Shown: positions 8,764 to 15,415 of the stretch, in pieces | Position numbering within the stretch: the first letter of the stretch is position 1 | Layout of the letters: the number at the start of each line of letters is the position of its first letter | Source of the DNA: Chersky-840 sp035532735 | GTDB taxonomy: Bacteria; Actinomycetota; Acidimicrobiia; Acidimicrobiales; UBA8190 | Assembly: GCA_035532735.1 (NCBI GenBank) | Contig: DATKQM010000069.1 | Span: 1-37,154 of the forward strand | Length of the DNA: 37,154 nucleotides | Reading direction: 5' to 3' | Translations under genes and position numbers: made by a program | The notes under the pieces: generated by a model | What the model was told of the DNA's origin: nothing | The model's input: the letters and a program-made list of their open reading frames with translations, nothing else | Database searches by the model: none

Positions 8764-9237
8764 ATGTCAAGTGATGGGGTACCCGATCTGGGGAGAGAGC
8801 GTGAGGCGGCCGCCGGGGAAGCCTGGCAGGCGCTGTACGGCCTCGTCTTCGAGCGCGAGGGCCAGCAGCGCTTCCACGAGGCCTGCGATGCCACCGGGCT
8901 TGCTCCGGGCGGTCTGAAGACCCTGCTTCGTCTGTCGCCTGACCAGCCCATTCCCATGCGGGACTTGGCCGAGTACTTCCGCTGCGACCCTTCCTACGTG
9001 ACGTCGCTCGTCGACGGCCTCGAGTCGGCCGGGTTGGCGGAGCGGCGGTCGCACCCCACCGATCGCAGGGTCAAGATGGTCGCCCTCTCCCACCGCGGGG
9101 TGGATGCGCTGGCGCAGGCGCGCAAGATCCTCGGGCAACCGCCGACGTCGTTCTCGGTCCTGACGACGCCCGAGCTTCTCCGGCTCAAGTCACTGCTCGC
9201 CAAGTTGGACCGAACCGAGCGACCACCCGCCGACTAG
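8764..9237 (+). CDS. MarR family transcriptional regulator
   Basis: A 157-residue winged-helix regulator of usual MarR length. The HTH lies at about 63-90 (IPMRDLAEYF...YVTSLVDGLESAGL), followed by the wing motif RRSHPTDRRVKMVALS (94-109) with the conserved D-R-R. N- and C-terminal helices would form the dimer interface. It starts at ATG 8764 and diverges from the efflux gene, so it most likely represses that gene and itself until a ligand binds. No redox-type Cys pair of the OhrR kind is evident, so a small-molecule ligand is more likely than oxidation (inference). Confidence 0.92.
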   Translation: MSSDGVPDLGREREAAAGEAWQALYGLVFEREGQQRFHEACDATGLAPGGLKTLLRLSPDQPIPMRDLAEYFRCDPSYVTSLVDGLESAGLAERRSHPTDRRVKMVALSHRGVDALAQARKILGQPPTSFSVLTTPELLRLKSLLAKLDRTERPPAD

Positions 9238-9315
9238 CGGTCAACGCTCTCGGCGTTCGTCTCGACATCCGACGGACCCCAGAACAGCCCTCTGCCCGTG
9301 GCAACGGGGGTGCTT

Positions 9316-9328
9316 TAGACTGCGGCCG
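9316..9328 (+). promoter_or_regulatory. Extended -10 and probable leaderless start of parA
   Basis: TAGACT (9316-9321) fits TANNNT and ends 6 nt before the GTG at 9328, where transcription should start. There is no Shine-Dalgarno sequence in front of the GTG. A leaderless mRNA, common in actinobacteria, explains both facts. No good -35 is visible. Confidence 0.45.
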
Positions 9329-10104
9329 TGGCGCGCATCGTGGCGGTAGCCAACCAGAAGGGGGGCGTCGCCAAGACGACGACGGTCCACGCCCTGGGTT
9401 TCGCCTTGGCGCAGATGGGCCGCCGGGTGCTTCTCGTCGACCTCGACCCCCAGGCGTGTTTGACCTACTCGGTCGGGATCGATCCCGAGAACCTCCATCA
9501 GTCTCTTCACGACGTCTTCGTGCGCAAGATGAAGGCGGCCGACGCGCGCCGCGTCGTGGGTGGCGTCGACGGGCTCGACATCCTGCCCGCCACCATCGAC
9601 CTGGCAGGATCTGAGGTCCACCTCCTCACGCGCACCGGACGTGAGCACGTGCTCGCCCTGGCTCTCGCCACTGTGGCCGACGAGTACGACATGATCCTCA
9701 TCGACTGCCCGCCGTCGCTCGGGGTACTCACCATCAACGGCCTCACCGCGGCCAACGAGGTGCTCATCCCCCTGCAGTGTGAAGCGCTCAGCCACCGCGG
9801 CGTCGGGCAGCTCCTCGAGACGATCGACGACGTGCGGATGTTCGCCAATGCCGATCTCGAGGTGCGAGGCGTGATCGCGACCATGTACGACGAGCGCACC
9901 CGCCACGGCAAGGCCGTGCTCGACGACGTCCGCGCCCGGTACGGCCTGAGCTTCTTGGAGCCGCCCGTGCGGAAGTCGATCAGGTTCGCCGAGGCTCCTG
10001 CCCAGGGCCGATGCATCTTGCAGCACGCTCCGACGTCACCGGGCGCCGAGGCCTACCGCACCATCGCTCGCGAGCTCGACTCCGACCTGCGTCCGGCCCG
10101 CTGA
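9328..10104 (+). CDS. parA: ParA/Soj-type ATPase
   Basis: A 258-residue deviant-Walker ATPase. The P-loop QKGGVAKTTT (10-19) has the signature lysine K11 as well as K16. VDLDPQ (D40) is the switch motif and YDMILIDCPPSLG (120-132) the Walker B region. There is no N-terminal HTH, as in Soj rather than plasmid P1 ParA. ParA proteins dimerise on ATP, bind DNA non-specifically and place a cargo. Usually a ParB follows, but here the next gene encodes a small zinc-ribbon protein 29 nt downstream. It is therefore an orphan ParA that may position something other than a chromosome origin. The start at GTG 9328 appears leaderless. Confidence 0.9.
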   Translation: MARIVAVANQKGGVAKTTTVHALGFALAQMGRRVLLVDLDPQACLTYSVGIDPENLHQSLHDVFVRKMKAADARRVVGGVDGLDILPATIDLAGSEVHLLTRTGREHVLALALATVADEYDMILIDCPPSLGVLTINGLTAANEVLIPLQCEALSHRGVGQLLETIDDVRMFANADLEVRGVIATMYDERTRHGKAVLDDVRARYGLSFLEPPVRKSIRFAEAPAQGRCILQHAPTSPGAEAYRTIARELDSDLRPAR

Positions 10105-10133
10105 GTGCTTCGGCCGAGTCAGAGCATCCCGTG

Positions 10134-10565
10134 ATGACCGACTCACCAGACCCCCTGGGCAAGCGGGCCCTGTTCTGGGCACCCGCCGAGCGTGATGAGG
10201 GTGGTCCCCGCCGAGCCTCAGAACGCGACGTGCCCGGGAAGCACGCCCTGTTCTCAGAAGAAGCGCGCGCTTCGGTCGTCAATGCCCGACCCGTCTCCTC
10301 GATTGATTCGGCCGCCCCCCGTGGGCCACGGACACATTCACCGCGCGACATGCGACCCGGGGCAGGTCGAGGGCTTCTGAGCTCGATCACCGTTGAGTGT
10401 TCTACGTGCGGCGGTCGGTCGGAGATCCACCTGACCGAGTTCGTGATGCTCCACCTTCCGATCTGGCTGTGGCGACCCGGTCGGGGTTACACCCGGTTCA
10501 TGACGTGCCCTGCATGTCGGCGTCGAACCTGGGTGAGCGCCTCGTGGGCCCCCTGGGCCCGCTGA
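10134..10565 (+). CDS. Uncharacterised zinc-ribbon protein with duplicated GK(R/H)ALF motif
   Basis: A 143-residue protein that I cannot assign to a named family. The first 80 or so residues are charged and Pro/Gly-rich, probably disordered, and carry the same short motif twice: GKRALF (9-14) and GKHALF (35-40). The C-terminal third has two Cys pairs (C89/C92 in CSTCGG and C125/C128 in CPACRR) around a hydrophobic segment (FVMLHLPIWLW, 103-113), resembling a zinc ribbon with a membrane-touching or protein-binding helix. The ATG at 10134 is chosen; GTG 10131 is adjacent. It follows parA by 29 nt and precedes the DedA gene. A partner or cargo adaptor for the ParA is a reasonable guess but unproven. 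Confidence 0.75.
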   Translation: MTDSPDPLGKRALFWAPAERDEGGPRRASERDVPGKHALFSEEARASVVNARPVSSIDSAAPRGPRTHSPRDMRPGAGRGLLSSITVECSTCGGRSEIHLTEFVMLHLPIWLWRPGRGYTRFMTCPACRRRTWVSASWAPWAR

Positions 10566-10596
10566 CACCAGCACACGTCGGTCCGGGAGCCCAAAC

Positions 10597-11244
10597 CTGA
10601 TCGCAAGCCTGGGGTCTTGGATAGAACATTTCCACGGGCCCCTTGCCTATGTGGTGTGCGGTCTGCTTGTCTTCGGCGAGGCGGCCGTGCTCCTCGGCTT
10701 CGTCATCCCCGGCGAGACCGCGGCGCTCATCGGCGGGGTCCTCGCCTCCCTGCACCACGTCGACCTCTTGCTCATGCTCGTGGTGATCGTGGTCTGCGCC
10801 ATCGTCGGCGACTCGGTGGGATACGAGGTCGGCAAAGTCCTCGGTCCTTGGCTCGTCGAGCACCGGCCCTTACGGGGCCGGCCCGGCGTCCATCGGGGCC
10901 AGGATCTCTTGGCCCGGCGGGGAGGGCCGGCCGTGTTCTTGGGCAGATGGTTGGCCCTCGCTCGTGCTCTTGTGCCCGGGCTCGCCGGCATGAGCGGCAT
11001 GCGCTACCGCACCTTTCTCAGCTACAACGCCGCGGGCGGGATCGTGTGGGGGACGACTTTCGTGTTGATCGGCTACGGCGCCGGCGCGTCGTACACGGCG
11101 GTAGCCAAGACCGTGGGCGTCTACTCACTGGCCATCTTGGGCACCGTCGTGGCGGCCGTCGTGGTGACCGTCGTGATCCGGCACCGTCGGGCTCACCGCA
11201 AGTGGGGTGCGACGGGAGAGGGGCATTCGGAAGACCCATCCTGA
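10597..11244 (+). CDS. DedA family membrane protein (SNARE-associated/VTT domain)
   Basis: A polytopic protein of about 215 residues. DedA hallmarks are FGEAAVLLGFVIPGE, the central GDSVGYEVGK, and the re-entrant region FLGRWLALARALVPGLAGMSGM with its conserved Arg residues. A C-terminal TM helix and a basic tail follow. Family members move lipid carriers such as undecaprenyl phosphate across the membrane. The first conventional start is GTG 10651, but it lacks a ribosome site. CTG 10597 has GGGAG at 7-nt spacing and adds 18 residues that look like a genuine DedA N-terminus (SLGSWIEHFHGPLAY). I therefore prefer the non-canonical CTG and keep 10651 as the alternative. Gene order suggests co-transcription with the zinc-ribbon gene. 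Confidence 0.85.
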   Translation: MIASLGSWIEHFHGPLAYVVCGLLVFGEAAVLLGFVIPGETAALIGGVLASLHHVDLLLMLVVIVVCAIVGDSVGYEVGKVLGPWLVEHRPLRGRPGVHRGQDLLARRGGPAVFLGRWLALARALVPGLAGMSGMRYRTFLSYNAAGGIVWGTTFVLIGYGAGASYTAVAKTVGVYSLAILGTVVAAVVVTVVIRHRRAHRKWGATGEGHSEDPS

Positions 11245-11365
11245 ACCGCGGCTGATGGTACTCCTTTCAACGCTCTCGCGTCACTCCTGGTGACTTGTGG
11301 CGGGCTAATGCCACCCTCGGTAGCAAAGCTAAAGGCGGCTGGGCGCAGCGTCGATCGTAAGCGGC
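11245..11365 (+). other. Possible structured leader RNA of the surface-protein gene
   Basis: The 121-nt leader can form three consecutive small hairpins: GTGGC/GCCAC (near 11297-11314), TAGC-AAA-GCTA, and GCTG-GGCG-CAGC. The block GCAAAGCTAAAGG followed by GGCTGGG faintly recalls the conserved core of c-di-GMP-I (GEMM) riboswitches. The GNRA tetraloop and the second hairpin of that class are not visible, so this is weak. Confidence 0.2.
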
Positions 11366-14002
11366 ATGGACCATGCCCCTGAGACTTCGCGCCCACTGTT
11401 CTCGCGTCTTCGTCGTGGCTTGCGCCACAAAGGACACGCCGCCGTTGTCGCCGTCGTTGCGACATCGGTCGCCGCCGCGCTGTCAGTTTCAGGGTCCGCC
11501 AATGCCACCCCCGCGTTGACCGTCTCGCCGACCACGACCGTGTTCGTCACACCGAGCTCATCGACCACGTTGAGCGGCCTGAGCATCTCGGGTGACACGA
11601 CCGATCAACTGCAGACCACAGTGGCGACCAATCTCGGCACCCTGTCGATCACGACCACCACGGGACTGACCTTGGCCTACAACAACAGCTGGAGCGGGAA
11701 CCAGTCCATCACCTTCACGGGGCTCGAGAGCGCCGTAGACAGCGCCCTGGCCACGACCACACTCACCACGGCCAGCACCACAGGGACGGCTCAGATCAGC
11801 TTGACCGCCATGGTCGCCCAGTCCGGTTTCAATTATCTGGCCTCGAACCAGCATTTCTACGAGTACGTGGCCTGTGCGGGGTGCAGCTGGACCACAGCCG
11901 ACGCCGGGGCCCAGGCGCTGAGCTTCGACGGGCAGACGGGCTATCTCGCCACCATCCCCAACGCCACTGTCGACACGTTCATCTCCACCAAGATCGCCAA
12001 TGCCACCAACGTCTGGTTCGGTGCCCGCTCGTATGAGAGCCTCGCCACCGACGGATCACAGGTCAACGCTGTCCAGGGAGGTGTGACCTATGCGCGGGTG
12101 TGGCGCTGGGTCGTGGGGGCCAACGAAAGCCCGATCGCCGGCTCGGTGATCAGCGAGTGCACGAACCAGACACTCACGTGCAGCTTCGCCAACAGCGGCA
12201 GCTTCTACAGCAGCTGGGCCTCGGGAGAGCCCAACGACTCCGGCGGCTCGACGAGCGTCGCATACCAGGGTGAGTACGTGGCCGTGACCAACTGGAGCGG
12301 CACCTCGGGCTCATGGAACGACCTGAACCCCACCAACGACTCCAGCGTGAGCGGATACGTGGTCGAGTTCGGCGGCAAGACCAACACCGACGCCAGCCTG
12401 GGAACCGGATTCGCCGGGGTCGTCACGACCACCAGCAACGTCCTCGTCGCCGCCGCGGCGACGGCACCCGGGGCACCGACCATCACGGGCACGGCGGGCG
12501 ATTCGTCGGCCGATCTGAGCTGGAACCCCCCCGCGTCGAATGGTGCGAGCATCACCAGCTACCAGGTCTCCACCGACGGTGGCTCCACCTGGAACACGAT
12601 CTCGACGCAGAGCTCGGACAGCATCGTGAACGGCAACACCGTGACGACGGTGACCGCCACGGTGACCGGGCTCACGAACGGGACCTCGTACCCGATCAAA
12701 GTGAGAGCGGTGAACAGCGTGGGCGCCGGGACGCCGAGCAACACGGCCTCGGTGACACCGGTCGCCGCCCCCGGCGCCCCCACCGCGGTGTTCGCATCGG
12801 CCGGTGACACCTCGGCGACGGTGTCATGGAGCCCGGCGCCGGCCAACGGGTCGACGGTCACCGGGTACACCGTGACCTCGAGCCCCGGCGGGCACACCTG
12901 CACCTGGACGAGTGGTCCCCTCACCTGCACGGTGACCGGGCTCGCCAACGGCACGCCCTACACCTTCGGTGTCACCGCCACCAACGGTGTGGGCACCGGC
13001 CCGGCGTCGACCGCTTCGACGGCCGTGACTCCCGTGGCGGTCCCGGGTGCGCCCACCACCGTCACCGCCACCGCCTCGGACGGCTCGGCGAGCGTGAGTT
13101 TCATAGGTCCGGCCGTCGACGGCGGGTCGGCGATCACGAGCTACACCGTCACCGAGTACCCCGGCGGGGTCTCCATCTCATGCTCATCCAGTCCGTGCAC
13201 CGTAACCGGGCTCACCAACGGGACCGCGTACACCTTCGTCGTGGCCGCCGCCAACAGCGCCGGGACCGGTTCGGGGTCGATCCCGTCCAGCCCGGTCACC
13301 CCGGCGGGCCTTCCCGGTGTACCTACCCAGGTGACGGCCAAAGCCGGTGACACCCAGGCATCGGTGTCGTGGGTGGCGGCGGCTTCCAACGGGTCGGCCA
13401 TCACGAGCTACATCGTGACCACCTCGCCCGGTGGTTCCACGACGTCATGTTCCGCGAGCCCATGCACGGTCAGCGGGCTGACAGATGGAACCGCCTACAC
13501 CTTCACCGTGACGGCCATCAACGGCGTGGGGACGGGGCCCGCCTCGTCCGCCTCCGATGCAGTGACTCCCGTCGTGACGGAGCTGGGTATCGCGTTGACC
13601 GTGACCCCGGAAGGGATTCCCCAGAACCGGTCCTTCGCCGTCTCTGGTTCGGGCCTCGAGCCCGGCAGCACGGTGACCATCGTGGTGCACTCCTCCCCGG
13701 TGACCTTGGCCACCGTCACGGTCGGCCCCGACGGGGCCTTCACGACGACTGTGACCCTGCCCACCGGCTTGTCAGTGGGACGCCACACGATCATCGCGTC
13801 CGGTACGTCACCGCTCGGGTTGCCGGTGACGTCCTCGGCCCAATTCGTGGTCCCCGATCCTTCCGCTCCCGCTGCCCAGGCGGCCCCGTCATTGCCGACG
13901 ACTGGCTTCGACTCCGGCAATGCGCTGGCGCTGTCGTTCATTGCCATGCTCGTCGGTCTCGGGCTGATCAAGAGGGGACGCCGACGCGCCAGCCGGGCAT
14001 GA
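11366..14002 (+). CDS. LPXTG-anchored surface protein with C-type-lectin-like region and four FN3 domains
   Basis: An 878-residue secreted, wall-anchored protein. A long basic N-terminus and hydrophobic core (about 15-47) end in SANA, a likely signal-peptidase site. Residues about 50-160 are a Thr-rich beta domain. Residues about 163-338 resemble a C-type-lectin-like domain, with FYEYV at its start, WASGEPND midway and SGYVVEFGG at its end. Four fibronectin type III repeats begin near 366, 466, 557 and 646, each opening with PGAPT or PGVPT, and an Ig-like domain covers about 740-840. The tail is a sorting signal: LPTTG (843-847), a hydrophobic helix and KRGRRR. A sortase should couple it to the wall, but none lies in the window. 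It is probably an adhesin or carbohydrate-binding protein; the ligand is unknown. Confidence 0.9.
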   Translation: MDHAPETSRPLFSRLRRGLRHKGHAAVVAVVATSVAAALSVSGSANATPALTVSPTTTVFVTPSSSTTLSGLSISGDTTDQLQTTVATNLGTLSITTTTGLTLAYNNSWSGNQSITFTGLESAVDSALATTTLTTASTTGTAQISLTAMVAQSGFNYLASNQHFYEYVACAGCSWTTADAGAQALSFDGQTGYLATIPNATVDTFISTKIANATNVWFGARSYESLATDGSQVNAVQGGVTYARVWRWVVGANESPIAGSVISECTNQTLTCSFANSGSFYSSWASGEPNDSGGSTSVAYQGEYVAVTNWSGTSGSWNDLNPTNDSSVSGYVVEFGGKTNTDASLGTGFAGVVTTTSNVLVAAAATAPGAPTITGTAGDSSADLSWNPPASNGASITSYQVSTDGGSTWNTISTQSSDSIVNGNTVTTVTATVTGLTNGTSYPIKVRAVNSVGAGTPSNTASVTPVAAPGAPTAVFASAGDTSATVSWSPAPANGSTVTGYTVTSSPGGHTCTWTSGPLTCTVTGLANGTPYTFGVTATNGVGTGPASTASTAVTPVAVPGAPTTVTATASDGSASVSFIGPAVDGGSAITSYTVTEYPGGVSISCSSSPCTVTGLTNGTAYTFVVAAANSAGTGSGSIPSSPVTPAGLPGVPTQVTAKAGDTQASVSWVAAASNGSAITSYIVTTSPGGSTTSCSASPCTVSGLTDGTAYTFTVTAINGVGTGPASSASDAVTPVVTELGIALTVTPEGIPQNRSFAVSGSGLEPGSTVTIVVHSSPVTLATVTVGPDGAFTTTVTLPTGLSVGRHTIIASGTSPLGLPVTSSAQFVVPDPSAPAAQAAPSLPTTGFDSGNALALSFIAMLVGLGLIKRGRRRASRA
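12460..13575 (+). repeat. Four tandem FN3-encoding repeats of about 270 bp
   Basis: The coding sequence repeats with a period of about 90 codons. A shared block close to GTGACCGGGCTCACCAACGG recurs at 12662, 12932 and 13202, exactly 270 bp apart, and in a diverged form at 13469. This is in-gene domain duplication, and copy number could change by recombination. Confidence 0.8.
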
Positions 14003-14049
14003 ACATAGAAGACGACGAGCTGCGCTCGAGAACCTAGGGGCCGACGACC

Positions 14050-15099
14050 TCAGCGCTGCTCGGGTAGATAGAAGCGCGACGGGAAGCTACCTTCGCGGCG
14101 CACCCGCTGGTGGTTCTCGAGCAGGACGATGTGGGCCAGGGTCTCGCCCACCGCGGCACGTTGCATGAAGTCGGCGATCTCGTGCCATGGGCGTGACCAC
14201 TTGAGAGCCACTGAGATGTCCCAGGCCGTCGAGCCCGGATGCTCGTCGATGAGCTTCTCGATCTCGGCCAGGCGGTCGGCATGGTGGGTGATGATCTCGT
14301 CGAGCCGACCTCGGAGGTCGGCGAACCGGTACTCATGCGCAGGGAGCACCTCGTCCACACCCAGGTTCTGGCACTTGAGCAATGACTCGAGGTACTCACC
14401 CAGTGGGTTGGGGAATTGCTGGGTGTGCACCCCGATGTTGGGAGTGATGCGGGGCAGTACGTGGTCGCCCGACAACAAGAGCCGGTGCTGCTCGCTGTAG
14501 AAACAGACATGTCCCGGCGAGTGTCCTGGTGTCCACACCGTCTTGAGGTCCCAGCCCGGGACGTCGACACGCTTGCCGTCCTCGAACAACACGTCTGGCA
14601 CCGCCATGGTGACCTGTCCCCGGATCATCATCGAGGCGAAGTTGAGATCGGGGAGCTTGGTGGCGGGCACACCGGCGTCGGCCAGGAACTCGCGCATGCG
14701 AGCCAGGAGGTCGTCGGTCTCGATATAGCGCGCCTCGAGCATCTCGGCATCGTCGGGATGCAGGCCGATCCACGCTCCGGACTCCTCGCGCACCCGCCCG
14801 GCCAAGCCGTAGTGGTCGGGGTGGATGTGGGTGACGAGCACGGCCTGGACGTCTTTGATGGAGCCGCCCGCTTCCACCAGGCCGTTGTTCAGCGCCATCC
14901 AGGCGTCGTCGGTGTTCCAGCCGGCGTCGACGATGGCGATCCCGTTGTCGAGCTCGAAGGCGTAGACGAGGACATAGCGCAGAGGGTTGTCCGGGATCGG
15001 CACAGGGATCGACCACAGTCCGGGCCGCACCCGCTCCACGGGGGGCATGACGTCGCGATCCCACGCCTCTTTCTGCAGGACCCCCGTGACAACGACCAT
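14050..15099 (-). CDS. Metallo-beta-lactamase fold hydrolase
   Basis: A 349-residue MBL-fold enzyme. The zinc motif THIHPDHYGLAG (90-100) supplies H91, H93, D95 and H96. Further ligands are a His in PGHSPGH (193-197), the bridging Asp in SGDH (D212) and H255 in LPAHEYRF. The C-terminal 90 residues are helical, like members that act on thioesters, glyoxalase-type substrates or phosphodiesters. The start at ATG 15099 has AGG about 8 nt before it; ATG 15048 is an alternative just before the conserved fold. It stands alone, converging on the surface-protein gene. The substrate cannot be named. Confidence 0.87.
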   Translation of the reverse strand: MVVVTGVLQKEAWDRDVMPPVERVRPGLWSIPVPIPDNPLRYVLVYAFELDNGIAIVDAGWNTDDAWMALNNGLVEAGGSIKDVQAVLVTHIHPDHYGLAGRVREESGAWIGLHPDDAEMLEARYIETDDLLARMREFLADAGVPATKLPDLNFASMMIRGQVTMAVPDVLFEDGKRVDVPGWDLKTVWTPGHSPGHVCFYSEQHRLLLSGDHVLPRITPNIGVHTQQFPNPLGEYLESLLKCQNLGVDEVLPAHEYRFADLRGRLDEIITHHADRLAEIEKLIDEHPGSTAWDISVALKWSRPWHEIADFMQRAAVGETLAHIVLLENHQRVRREGSFPSRFYLPEQR

Positions 15100-15170
15100 G
15101 GCGGCAACCTAGGCGGGAACCCCAACGGCGACCAAGCCATCGATCGTCCCCGACCACCTGGCTGAGGCGG

Positions 15171-15199
15171 GTCGTGGCCGCCCAAGCGGGCGGGACGAC
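15171..15199. repeat. Strong interrupted inverted repeat in the MBL / PAS-GGDEF-EAL intergenic region
   Basis: GTCGT-GG-CCGCCC-AAGC-GGGCGG-G-ACGAC gives 5 plus 6 base pairs around a 4-nt loop with a small internal loop. It lies 72 nt upstream of the MBL start, so it could be a protein-binding site or leader hairpin. The function is unknown. Confidence 0.5.
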
Positions 15200-15415
15200 C
15201 ACACAGAGTGGAATCAGAGGTGGCATCCGTGAATACCGCCGAGGTCTTCACTATTTTCACACGCGCTCCATTGACCACAAAAAGCACAGGTGCCAACATG
15301 GCGCGCCCGGCCCCACCGCCTTCTCAGGCAGGCCGGTGCCCGCCACGCAACCTTCTCCAACGGGCGCGAGTGCGTTCCAGTCCGCACGACACGGGTGACA
15401 CCACGGGGGGTCTAG
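15200..15415 (+). promoter_or_regulatory. Upstream region of the PAS-GGDEF-EAL gene with candidate promoter
   Basis: This belongs to a 316-nt gap without a gene (15100-15415). TTGACC (15271-15276), a 17-nt spacer and CAACAT (15294-15299) make a plausible but imperfect promoter about 117 nt before the start codon. A run of six G (about 15405-15410) serves as the ribosome site. I see no RNA gene or small ORF worth calling here. Confidence 0.35.

Noticed and set aside
12460..13575. The regular 270-bp repeats considered as a CRISPR-like or mobile array
   Set aside because: They are in-frame FN3 domain repeats inside one gene; there are no spacers or cas genes.
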